From Astragalus membranaceus (lineage: Eukaryota > Streptophyta > Magnoliopsida > Fabales > Fabaceae), in contig CM076849.1 of the NCBI GenBank assembly GCA_039519185.1, forward strand, positions 58,477,087 to 58,541,086: 64,000 nucleotides of DNA. Direction: 5' to 3'. A program made the translations under genes and the position numbers. The notes under the pieces are model-generated. The model saw nothing but the letters and a program-made list of their open reading frames with translations. It made no database searches and had not been told where the DNA came from. Position 1 is the first letter of the stretch. Every line of letters starts with the position of its first letter. Below, piece by piece: positions 24,130 to 34,500 of the stretch.

Positions 24130-24303
24130 AAGTGTATGTTTGGATGCACGTTTGCATCTCAAACGCACGTCCATAGCTGGCCTGGCCGTGGAAAATCTAT
24201 GGCAAATATGAAGCTCCATTTCCTAGCTTCAACATGGTCGTGATAACTTGGCCATGGTTTTGAGGTGACGTGGGGTATCCAGTGCTCACCCAAACATACT
24301 ATA
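24130..24303. mobile_element. small MITE-like element with GTATGTTTGG ends
   Basis: GTATGTTTGGATGCA on the left is mirrored by TGCTCACCCAAACATAC on the right, enclosing about 175 bp rich in TGGCCATGG-like words. No unambiguous target duplication is seen. A hAT-type MITE is the likeliest class. Confidence 0.5.
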
Positions 24304-24521
24304 AATTGACTATCAATGTAACACCCGCAAAATAATTAACGGAATTATTTGGGTGTTAACCCAATTAAACCAATTTAGTACTTAACTGGTAAATTTATCG
24401 AGTGCTAAAATTATTTAATTGTTGTCATCGAATCGTTAACCGGATAATACGGATCAAGGGAGTTTCGGAATCGAAATAGGAGATTTAGATCAATATGGTA
24501 ATTGGACCACGTCACCGCGTA

Positions 24522-24531
24522 TATATAAATA
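24522..24531 (+). promoter_or_regulatory. TATA box of the LTR promoter
   Basis: TATATAAATA follows a CCACGTCACC word about 200 bp into the LTR and precedes a GA-rich leader. It is the most plausible core promoter of this LTR. Confidence 0.5.
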
Positions 24532-25984
24532 ATATATGTGTGTGCACGTGAAAAGAAAAGAAAAAGAAAGAAAGAAATTGAAAGAAAGAAAGAAACTGAG
24601 AACGAGAAACAGAGGGAAGAAAAGAGAGATAGAAGAGAAAAAGAGAGAGATGGCGTGAGGGAGAAGAGAAGAGGGCGCGAGAGACTTCGCCGAAACGACT
24701 TCCGTCCAACACGAAAAATGTTCATCGCTACTTCCTCTTCGTTTTGGTACCAATTTCGTGACGATCAGCTCACTCTCTCTCACTTGGCCATTTTCGTTTT
24801 TTTTGGAGCTTTTGTGGGAAATCCGATTTTGGGTTGGTTTTGAAGGTTTAGGTTCGGTTAGGAGCGAACCCAAGGATGATGGATCGTTGATTGAGGTTCG
24901 ATTGAAAGATTGGAAGCGAGTTGGGTGATTTGGGGTTTTGGTGAATAGTGTCATGGAGGTTAGGGGAAGAAGATGATGAATAGTGTCCGTGGAGAATTTC
25001 GGGAAAATCGGTATTTCGGTCAAAAAGCGGTTTCGTGATCGAGTGGAAAGCTTTGGAAGCGGTTTGGGTGTCGCCGGAGCGGGGAATGTTCGTGTGGCTA
25101 CTCGGTGATTTGGCGAAGTCTCGGCAATTTTGAAGTCTCGGTGTCGGCACACGCTTCGAGGGTGAGTTCTACTCACGTTTAGGATTTTTATGTTTCGAAT
25201 TATTAATTAACTGTTTTATCGCTTTCGCTGGACTGGAATATTTCTGGATATTGTCTGTTTCGGATTAGGAATCGATCGGAGCGAGTCTCGAGTTATGTCG
25301 CGTTGAAACAGAATTTTTGGTGGTTTGATTTCGAAAGATTTTGACTTAAAAACCGTTAATTGGAAAATATGTCGTTTTTGATAAAATCCGTTTTGATTGA
25401 GTTTTTGATTGGGTTGATTGATTGTGTGGTTTTAGTTGGGTCTATTTTGTTGGTTGTTTGGTCTGTTTTCGATCGGAACGAGTATCGGGATCAATCGGAA
25501 AGCAATTTTTCATAAAACAGGCCATTTTTGCAATGCTGTCAAATGAGCACGACCCGTGCGTCCAGGGGCACGACCCGTGCGCCTTGTTCTGTCCAAAATT
25601 TTCAAAGTGCCCAAAATGATTCCGTTTCGATTCCAATCCTCTCCTAATCCTTTCCTAACCCTTCCATAATGATATTAGGCTTATTATGCCATGATTTTGC
25701 GTACGTTTCAAAAGGGTTTTACAAAATGAACTGTTTTTGAGATTGAAAATTGTGTCGAAAAGCGGTCAACTAGAGTGCGAGTGTGAACTTGGATTTTATA
25801 AAATGTGGATTAAAGTGTTTCATTGATTGTCTGATTTGATGGACCGTGGGTTCATAGTACTGTAGATATATGTTTATATATCGAGTTGGGTGACGACCCA
25901 TGTGTAACATACTAGGCGGGGCAGTCATGATCCCCTTCCCTAGGCTCCATGCCAATAGGAGAATGTACTATTGGTAGGGGGGTT

Positions 25985-26250
25985 CACCGGGATTAGCGAT
26001 GTTCCGCAGTCGGTGTTATGTTAAAGATTATTGTACGATACACCGGGATTAGCAATGTTCTGCAGTCGGTGCCGTACTTTGTTTATTGTGCGATACACCG
26101 GGATTAGCAATGTTCTGCAGTCGGTGCCGCACTGTGTTTGTTGTACGATACACCGGGATTAGCAATGTTCTGCAGTCGGTGCCGTACTTTGTTTATTTTG
26201 CGACATACCGGGAGTAGCAATGTTTTGCAGTCGGTGTCGTGTTAATCTAT
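25985..26250 (+). repeat. five-unit minisatellite in the solo LTR (unit about 55 bp)
   Basis: Units begin ACACCGGGATTAGCAATGTT and continue CTGCAGTCGGTGCCG, at about 25985, 26040, 26096, 26151 and 26205. The inner three are nearly identical and the outer two more diverged. Confidence 0.92.
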
Positions 26251-26698
26251 AAAAGAGCTAATAAATGAACCGAGAGTGTTAGTAGGGGTCTCGGTAGAAC
26301 TCACTGAGATTGTATCTCATTGTTTAAATGTTGTTGTTTTACAGAGACACAGGGACAGCGGATATCCAAGAGGCACGAGTAGGTTGAGCTCAGACTGGAT
26401 GCTGATAGCCTAGCTTTATGTTTAAGCTTATTTCCCTTTTGTTGTCTGTATACTAAAACATTATGTATTTAATGTATATCTTTCTTCCGCTTTCTTGTAT
26501 GATACTGAATACTATAATTGCTGATGGTATATGGTCTGAGAACCATATTGTCTTGTTGTAAATAAGACTGTTTGAGTTATATTCAGCGAAAAATTTATAG
26601 TGATATTCAGTGTCTAAGCAGGAAATATATCTCTGATGTGTTACTAATGTGCACCTGGGTATTTTTGGTCAGTAGAAATATCGGGGTGTTACAATCAA

Positions 26699-27097
26699 AA
26701 ACACATTTGAAAACAAAAATAACTTAGACAAAACACATATTACTACCAAAATGGCGGACCAGGATCATGTGTGCGGTCACTAGAAGTGCACTTAGTGTGG
26801 TCAAAATAACCTCACCCATTTGATGCAACCAACTTACAATCACAACCATTGAAAAATTTTGTATAAAAAAATACAGGAAAAAATATGAGGAGAGAGATAG
26901 ATCCAAGTGACGACATATAATCCAAATCCCAAAATGACTTATTAAAAATAGATTAGATATATATTTGTAATTTCAATAAATTTAAAAATTATAATAATAG
27001 TGTCTCACATATTTAGAGACCAAAATAATCGTCAAATATTATACATCATATGAGAGGATGTAGACAATTCTCCCGTATACATTGCAATATTTATGTT
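26699..27097. other. AT-rich spacer, nothing recognised
   Basis: The sequence between the solo LTR and the next MULE has no supported frame or repeat. Confidence 0.5.
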
Positions 27098-27540
27098 TAA
27101 CAAATAGGCAAAAAAACCATTGTGGAGCAAAAAAAAATTATATACCAAAATAATACACATTGTGAGTTATATACCAAAGTAAGACAATTTTTTTTTTAGT
27201 ACAGAAGTCCCCCCTGCAGCAGCGACTTCAGTACTGTGTTTTGCAATTTTTTTTTAAAATTCAGTTCAGAAGTCGCCCCCCCAGGATGACTTCCGAACTG
27301 TGTTTTATTATTTTTTTTGTTTTATTATATATTAAAATGATAAAAATGTAAATTAATTTAATTTAATTTAAATAAAATAATTTATTTAGATAATTAATAT
27401 TTTTAATCCAAATTTCCTAATTAAATTTAAGGTCACAAAGAAATATTACAACACAATAATTTATTTAAAAGACCAACCGAAAATTACAATAGTTATTTAA
27501 AAGACTAATCCGAAATATTACAACACATTAATTGCGGTTA

Positions 27541-27870
27541 GGGCAGTTGTTAACTTCTGTTGTGACCCTCATTTCTACAAATTCCGCATCTTTTGGTGCG
27601 TGTACCCCTTTCTCTTTGATCCATCTCTGTACGAATACGGGTAGACTGTGGACGACCCTTTTTATCTCTCCGTTTAGGTGGTTCATGCCGTAGTTCTAAA
27701 GTATTGAAATCAGCCCATGATGTCTCAGTTGGCAAGGGTGGGAACTCCACAATGTAAGTATTGAAAACATTCTCCATTGTGTACGGTGGATCCATGCACG
27801 AATTGCATGTGGCATAAAGACGTGGAGCGTATCCGTTACAGAAAGTACAATTGTGGAGATGACGGGACAT
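27541..27870 (-). pseudogene. MULE transposase C-terminal fragment with zinc knuckle
   Basis: Read on the minus strand from ATG 27870, the fragment has cysteine pairs near its start (CTFCNGY, CNSC), then VEFPPLPTETSWADF. An arginine/proline-rich linker RGRPQSTRIRTEMD-like follows, and the CCHC motif CGICRNEGHNRSNC (about 27544-27585). This order (linker, then zinc knuckle at the end) is what I recall from C-termini of plant MuDR-type transposases, where the knuckle binds nucleic acid. The catalytic core is missing, so it cannot act as a transposase. It lies head-to-head with the N-terminal-like fragment on the + strand, about 30 bp away, showing rearrangement. Confidence 0.6.
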
Positions 27871-27894
27871 ACGGGTATTCTGTCATGGAGATCC

Positions 27895-28434
27895 GAAGCG
27901 ACGACGACGTTCGCGCAATGATAAGCTCATGCTAACATTCCAATGGGACGTAGTATCTTGGAGCTGTACGTGGACACAATACGCACTCCGGAAGAAATCA
28001 TTCATCTTCTGCAACCACCCCCACCACAACAAATCATACCGGAAAGAGTCATCAACCAATACTGTACACTTCACTGTCAGGCCCATGTTATGTACAGGGA
28101 AGAAGATGGTGTGTATTTTAGTGGTCCAAACACCATTTATTCCAGGCTTAAGAACAACATCACCTTCGCAGAGCTGAATGAAAAACTAACGGAAAAGGCG
28201 CAGCTGGAGGGTGAGGAGCAAACAATCACTCGTATCGTTTATCGCTTCCCCCGGATCGGCAAACGTAATCATATTCGGTGGGGCGTAATGACTATCAAGA
28301 GCGATGACGACGTTCGAGAGATGTTTCAGGACCATGAGATGTTTCAACCTCATACGCGAAGTCCTATCGAATTGTGCGTCGAAACCAAAATTTCCGTTGA
28401 TGAGATCATCCGTCGGGTTTTCCCTCCAGCGTAA
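27895..28434 (+). pseudogene. MULE transposase N-terminal-like fragment
   Basis: Reading from about 27895, then in another frame from 27943 to the TAA at 28432, the fragment contains two copies of a unit with the words IRSDDDVRAM / IKSDDDVREM. Each is followed about 20 residues later by ELYVDTI or ELCVETK and a TPEEII/SVDEII helix. MuDR-family proteins carry a similar N-terminal PB1-like region. One extra T near 27929-27932 breaks the frame between the first copy's two halves. The main 163-residue frame is otherwise open. No catalytic residues are present. It might be an unrelated captured gene, but the context inside MULE ends supports the MULE reading. Confidence 0.5.
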
Positions 28435-28893
28435 AATTTTGGTGGAATTAGTTTCAATCATGTTTTCCTCTCGTTTCGTTTTTTATTTTCTATTCTTGCA
28501 TTTCTGCAAGTTTTGTTGTTTATTTCAGTTTTTTTCTATATTATATTATGTTCCAATTTTTAATCTCTTAATTTTTTTTCGTAAATATTAACGTAATTAA
28601 ATGATAAATAGGTATAATCATTTTTATAAATTTATTTATAGTTTATTTAGGTATATATATTTTAATATATAATAAAACAAAAAAATAAAAAAAACACAGT
28701 TCAGAAGTCACCCAGGGGGGCGACTTCTGAACTGAATTTTAAAAAAAATTTGCAAAACACAGTACTGAAATCGCTGCTGCAGTTGGCGACTTCTGTACTA
28801 AAAAAAATTTGCCCTACTTTGATATATAACTCACAATGTGTATTATTTTGGTATATGATTTTTTTTCCCAGTGGTTTTTTTGCCTAACAAATA

Positions 28894-30525
28894 AGTACCC
28901 TGATTTTATTTATATTATATTATTATATGCCCTTTTCTCATCACGTGAGCAATTTTTAGGCTTATATTTTGTCAGGGGAATAGAGATTTGGAAGAAGCAG
29001 AGTAGTGATGACGCAACAAGATAAGTTCTTCTTCATACATGACAAGCTGGAAACTCAATCAAATGTATGAAATTGATTAAAGCCTGCAAAGAATAGACAA
29101 GAATAGTGACACAACAAAGGGAAGATGGATGTTTTTACTAGTGCTGTGAAATGAAATTGCTGCTAAAGAGAGACAAAATGTGAACACAAATTGATGTGTG
29201 TGTTGGCAATGCCAATGGCATGGCTGGAAGTTGAAAACTCCAATCCCCATAACATAAGAGCATAAAATGTAAGTTCCAATAAATAAAATGAGAGGGTTTG
29301 TTTGGTCTTTTTACTCCTAATTTGACTTTCCCATAACATAAGACAGTATGTGTGTAAGATTGTATTAATGCCCATAATAACATATCATATACCCCTCACA
29401 TAGAGACAGATTGCACACTGCATAAAGACAATACCTCTTTGGTGAATGCTATTTTACCCTCTCCTTAATTAATGCAACTCAATGGTCCCCTCCCCTTTCT
29501 TATTTATTTTTCAACAGAAATGTTTTACAACTTTATAACCAATACAAAAGGACACTAGTAAAAAAGAGAATTTTGGTTCATATTCTACAAAGACATGAAT
29601 TTGAATTTCATTGTTTTTTATAGACAAATGTTAGTAGTTTGTAATTAGTTAGGAGGTGGAGAAAATATTATTTTCCAGGATTTGAACCCTGGACTTTCTT
29701 ATTGCAACTCCTCAATTTTCCTTGGCTCGCTAATTAATCTACATTCCTGAGACTGAAATATCATTGTTGTTGTTAAGGGCCTATTAATCAACAATAATAC
29801 AATATGCAATTTCTACAAAAGCATTGTTTTAATCTTGAAGTTTTATCCATTTCTAAAGAGATATTTCTAAAGAGATGCCTAGAAAAAATCACATTCCTTA
29901 TGGTTAAATTTTTCATGCATTCAAAGGATCTAGAACATTCGATCAAGATCAAATGGTGCACATTCTAATATTAAATTTTGTAACCCATTTACTCAATTCA
30001 AAATGCACATAGTGTCTGATTTTATTAGACAACTCAAAATATCTAATTGTGTGATGCATGAAAAATATGATAAAATAGTTTCAATTTATTTGCAACACCC
30101 CACCTCCGCTAGTGAGTGTCTCGGATCATGATCGATTGACTCCAGTCAGTGCATTCACACAATTTAAAACCCTTAGATTTATTAACAGAAAAATTTAGAA
30201 TATCCATTTATTTTTTTAAAAAAATAAAGAAAAATTAGTTTTAAAGAGAGATAAACTATACTGACAACAGATGATCAACATCCAAGTGTTTGGTTGCACA
30301 ATGAGTTTTCTCCGGCAACCCAGAATTGCGATGGATTTTCTGTGGCAGCTCAGAAGCTTTGTTTTCTAGCTTCTAGTTTTTCACATAAGAAGAGGGAGTA
30401 AACTCGCGTTTGAGATCGAAAACGCGGAACCAAACACACAAACTTTTTATTTATAAAAGAATACTTAAGCATAAAAATAAAATAAAAACCTCATTGAGAA
30501 ATCTCTCTCCTCCTCCTGCTCCTCA
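28894..30525. other. intergenic sequence upstream of AGO7
   Basis: No supported gene. It includes a SINE-like fragment near 29620-29770. TTTATAAAAG near 30450 is TATA-like, and CT-rich sequence at 30500-30526 looks like the start of a 5' leader now cut by a transposon. The distal AGO7 promoter probably lies here, by position only. Confidence 0.4.
29620..29770 (-). mobile_element. SINE-like fragment (B box only clear)
   Basis: On the minus strand GGGTTCAAATCCTGG (about 29681-29695) is a good pol III B box, preceded by TTAGCGAGCCAAGG that could be a decayed A box. No target duplication was found. Confidence 0.4.
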
Positions 30526-30534
30526 GTTTTACAC

Positions 30535-31401
30535 TATGAAGCTTGGATACCAGATACGATACGGGATACGACACGATACGGATACGGGGATACGGGAAAA
30601 TTTTGAAAATCAAGATACGACACGGCTGAGATACTTTAATAAAAAATTAAATTAAAATTTAAATATATAAAAACATAACAAAAAATCAAATAGAATAGAA
30701 ACACAAATATAAAAAAACAAAGATAAAAATCTGAAATATTGCATTTTATAGATATGAAAAAAAGATGCCCAAATAGATAAAAAAAATCACACAAAATATA
30801 TGGATGAAAGGAATAGGACAACCGACACACCTATGTATGAGTGACTAGTCATAAAAAGTAATGGTGGACAAGTAACTGAGACCACCCGAAATCGTATAAT
30901 ACGAATAGTCAGTGGCAGAAATAGATGACTTTTTATAGACTAAGATATTCATATTAGTACGTAATTGGTCAATAAAACATAAACATATCATTAGTCAATA
31001 TATATTCATCACATTGTAGAAATAAATACGTGCGATCTTATCAAGTAGAGATAGTTACGTATATTTATCCCACTCATATTACAATGTATTATTTCTTCTA
31101 TTATTGTATTACGAAAAAACATATAATTTTGTCTTTTAGTTATTGAGGTATTAAAGTATATCATATATGAGTGACAATCATGTGCTTAGTTGGTAAGAGG
31201 TATCGAAAAAGTAATCTGAGAAGTATCATTAGTTGGTAAGAAGTATCTGAAAAGTATCGAGTCAAATATTTTTTAAAAAAAATTAAAAAAATTATTAGAT
31301 ACTCTTTGGGTACGTATCAGGAAGTATCGAGTGTGCTATCGATATCAGATACGTTTCCGACACGGGTACGTCTCTATTTTTGAAGTATCGGGGCTCGATA
31401 G
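30535..31401. mobile_element. non-autonomous MULE-like element A (867 bp), upstream of AGO7
   Basis: It is flanked by the exact 9-bp duplication GTTTTACAC at 30526-30534 and 31402-31410. It starts TATGAAGCTTGGATACC and ends GTATCGGGGCTCGATAG. The ends are an imperfect inverted repeat with further GATACG words subterminally. It has no coding capacity. It is closely similar to 55622-56446, and the 9-bp duplication suggests Mutator-like transposition. Joining its flanks gives a continuous CT-rich leader, so it split the AGO7 5' region. Confidence 0.85.
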
Positions 31402-31410
31402 GTTTTACAC

Positions 31411-31568
31411 CACACTTCTCTCTTCTCTCTCTCCGATGAAGTAACTGTAGTTTCTGTTAACACAGTAGTATTTGTATTTGAAAACAAAAAAACCAAACCA
31501 GTTCCTTATTTCCTCATATTCTCTCTGTCTCTCTCTCTCTAACTTCCACTTCTCTTTCCAATCAAATC
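31411..31568 (+). promoter_or_regulatory. CT-rich leader / proximal promoter of AGO7
   Basis: TTCTCTCTTCTCTCTCTCC and CTCTCTGTCTCTCTCTCTC runs precede the ATG, as in many plant 5' untranslated regions. No TATA box is evident between the transposon and the ATG. The native core promoter may therefore lie beyond the inserted element or be TATA-less. Confidence 0.4.
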
Positions 31569-34500
31569 ATGGAACAAACAGAGGAATCAACCAACACTAA
31601 CCAAAAATTCACAACTAAAAGAAGGAACTTTAGCAACGGAACCAACAACAACAACAACAACTCTCATGAACATCATAATCATCCTCATCAATACTATTAT
31701 CATCAACAGCAACAACAACAACATCATCATCAACTGCTACAACAACACTCAACTCAACTTAGTACTTTCTACAACTATCAAAACAAGTATCAAAGATACT
31801 ATCCAGCTCTTCTTCCTTTACCTACTCTTACACCTTTCCAACAACTTCCTTTCATTCCACCTTTTCATCAAAATCAAAACTTCAAATCAAAAACCCATTT
31901 GCAGAAACTTCCATGCAAACTCAATAGCTCTCCTTCTTCAGATTATAATCTCTCTCAACCACCACCACCACTTGTTTCTTGTAAGTTGCAGCATTTATTC
32001 TTCCTTTTTAAACTTACCCTTTTTTCTTGTATTCTTGTTTTGTTGATAGAAATGCTAAAAATTTGTTCTTTAGGCCTGCTTGGAAAAAAAGTTCCAAAGT
32101 TTTTGATTGTTTCTTTTTATTTTGTTATGTATTTTTAAAACATTGCATTGGGGGTTGTAATAATTTAGAGATTTCTGAAATTCTATGAAGCTAGATTTGA
32201 TTCATATTTTATAGTTTTTTTTCTATGCTTTTATTATGAAAATGTTGGGGGAAATTGTGTTAGGTCACTGTTCCTTCCACTTGCAGTATATGACCCATTA
32301 TGTTTCTATGCTGAATTTGTCAAAATATAATAACTCTATACTGTTACTCTATTATTCTCTTCAATTAAACAGTGACAAAATAATGTTGAACTCCTCTCCA
32401 ATTAATGTTTCATCATTGGATTTTACTCAACTTCTGGTGTTGTTTACTGATTTTAATTTTTTTTCTTGTTTTGTTTCCACTTTCCAATTATTGGAAGGAT
32501 ATATTAACAAATTCTGAAATATGGTAAAGTTTCCTATTAAGTATTAAACTATGGTGTCCCAGTTTATGGGACCCTTTTCTTGTGTCTGTCTGGCTATATC
32601 AGATATAGTGAAGGATTGTTCTAGCCATTGTTGAATTTAGGTTTGGGATAAAATGGTTTGTTGGGAGACTACTATTTTGTAAACAATGTTAAGGCCTAGT
32701 TGGATTAGTAATCCTTAATCTTTATAACCTTTTCCCTATATTCATAAGACCATTTTTTGAAGCTTACAATTTATTGAAACTCAAGTGTTATGTTAGCATT
32801 TTCAACCTTGATTTTTGGATGACTCTCTAAATTGTTTTTGGTGAAAGGTGGATTTAAGGTGAAATGATGACTTTTCTGGTTTCACATCAAGTCATAATTG
32901 ACTCATTCTCTTACTTGCTTTCCTAAGAAGCAACAATGAGCTGCTTTTGCTTTGAACACGTTGACAAATTATCCTAAAAGTACTCTTTTTATAAAGATAT
33001 TTGAATAAGAATAAAGTTAAGTTTGAGCATTAGGGAGAGTAGTGAAAATATATATTTATTAAAAAAATTATAGAAACACTGCATTTTCTGTTGAAATATG
33101 TAGACCCTCTAATGAGCAGAAATAAATAGTTATTTGAGCTTACAAGTTGAAATAGGCAACAAAGTAAACTGGAAAAATGATGAACCATCTTGTTTCACAT
33201 ACTGATGCAGCTCCAAAGGAACTTCAGCAGCAAACAAAGCCATCCTATAAAGGAGATGATGGAAAGAAACTCATTTCAGCAGGGAAGCCACAAGCACTAA
33301 TAGTCGCTAGGAGGCCGGATTCTGGTGGTAAAGAAGGTTCTGTGATCACTCTCCTTGCCAATCACTTTTTGGTACAATTTGATCCATCACAAAAAATATA
33401 CCATTACAATGTTGAAATCACTCCTCATCCTTCCAAGGATATTGCTAGAGCAATCAAACAGAACTTGGTAAATAACAATTCTGCTATTCTCTTGGGTGCT
33501 CGACCTGCATACGATGGAAGGAAGAATCTCTATAGTCCAATTGAATTCCAAAATGATAAGCTTGAGTTCTACATAAGCCTTCCGATCCCGACTAGCAAAA
33601 CGACGTTGCCTTATGCAGAAATGAATGGTTTGAATTTGAAGGAGAATAATGAACAACATAAACTGTTTCGGATTAATATCAAACTAGTCTCAAAGATTAA
33701 CGGCGAGGAATTGACTAACTATATGAGCAAAGACGGTGATGACGGGATTCCACTTCCACAGGATTATCTACATGCTTTAGATGTAGTTTTGAGGGAAAGT
33801 CCAACTGAGAAATGCATACCTGTAGGGAGATCATTCTTTTCAAGTTCAATGGGGAGAAGCAAAGATATTGGTGGTGGAGCTGTTGGATTGAGAGGCTTCT
33901 TTCAAAGTCTTCGGCCAACACAACAAGGACTCGCTCTCAATGTCGATTTTTCAGTAACTGCTTTCCATGAGAGCATAGGAGTTATTCCATATTTGCAGAA
34001 ACGTCTCGAGTTTCTCAGAGACCTTTCGCAAAGGAAAACAACTCAGTTAACTAGTGAAGAAAGGAAGGAAGTTGAGAAAGCATTGAAGAACATAAGGGTG
34101 TTTGTATGCCATAGAGAAACTGTTCAGAGATACCGTGTCTACGGCTTAACTGAGGAGGCAACTGAAAATCTTTGGTTTGCTGATAGAGATGGAAAGAATC
34201 TGAGGCTTGTGAGTTACTTTAAAGATCACTATAACTATGACATACAATTCAGAAAGTTGCCATGCTTGCAAATTAGTAGGAGTAAACCTTGTTATCTTCC
34301 TATGGAGCTTTGTGTGATCTGTGAAGGCCAAAAGTTCCTTGGGAAACTTTCCGATGATCAGACGGCGAGAATACTTAATATGGGCTGTCAAAGACCAGGG
34401 AGAGCGAAAAGCTATCATCGAAGGAGTCATGAAAGGAACTGTTGGCCCTACCAGGTAACTACAAGTTTCACATTTCTTTTTTTTTTGTCTATAGGCAGTG

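Larger units (their letters stand above)
24317..26693 (+). mobile_element. solo LTR (2377 bp), TGTAACACCC...GGGGTGTTACA, with 5-bp target duplication
   Basis: TG...CA ends lie in short inverted repeats, with the perfect duplication ATCAA at 24312-24316 and 26694-26698. There are no internal retroviral domains, so it is a solo LTR. The segment CACTGAGAT...TTTACAGAGACACAGGGA (26302-26355) matches the reverse complement of 13195-13275 in the LTR at 12839-15076. The terminal sequences also resemble the Tekay LTRs further on, so a chromovirus-type gypsy origin is likely. It contains a TATA box and a five-unit minisatellite. Confidence 0.87.
27107..28884. mobile_element. Mutator-like element derivative (1778 bp) with TIRs over 200 bp and 9-bp target duplication
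   Basis: It begins GGCAAAAAAACCATTGTGG and ends with the reverse complement of a closely similar sequence. The two arms match for about 230 bp, including the words GTACAGAAGTC and TTCAGTTCAGAAGTCGCC. The exact 9-bp duplication TAACAAATA lies at 27098-27106 and 28885-28893. Inside are two MULE coding fragments on opposite strands, so it is an internally rearranged, non-autonomous copy. Confidence 0.9.

Noticed and set aside
24130..24303. Tourist-type MITE with a TTA/TAA duplication
   Set aside because: No matching 3-bp flanks were found, so only a general MITE call is made.
24490..25176. 228-codon minus-strand frame inside the solo LTR
   Set aside because: It lies wholly in an LTR leader, has no recognisable domain, and the purine/pyrimidine bias explains its openness.
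25985..26250. CRISPR-like array
   Set aside because: The five units have no unique spacers and lie in a plant LTR; it is a minisatellite.
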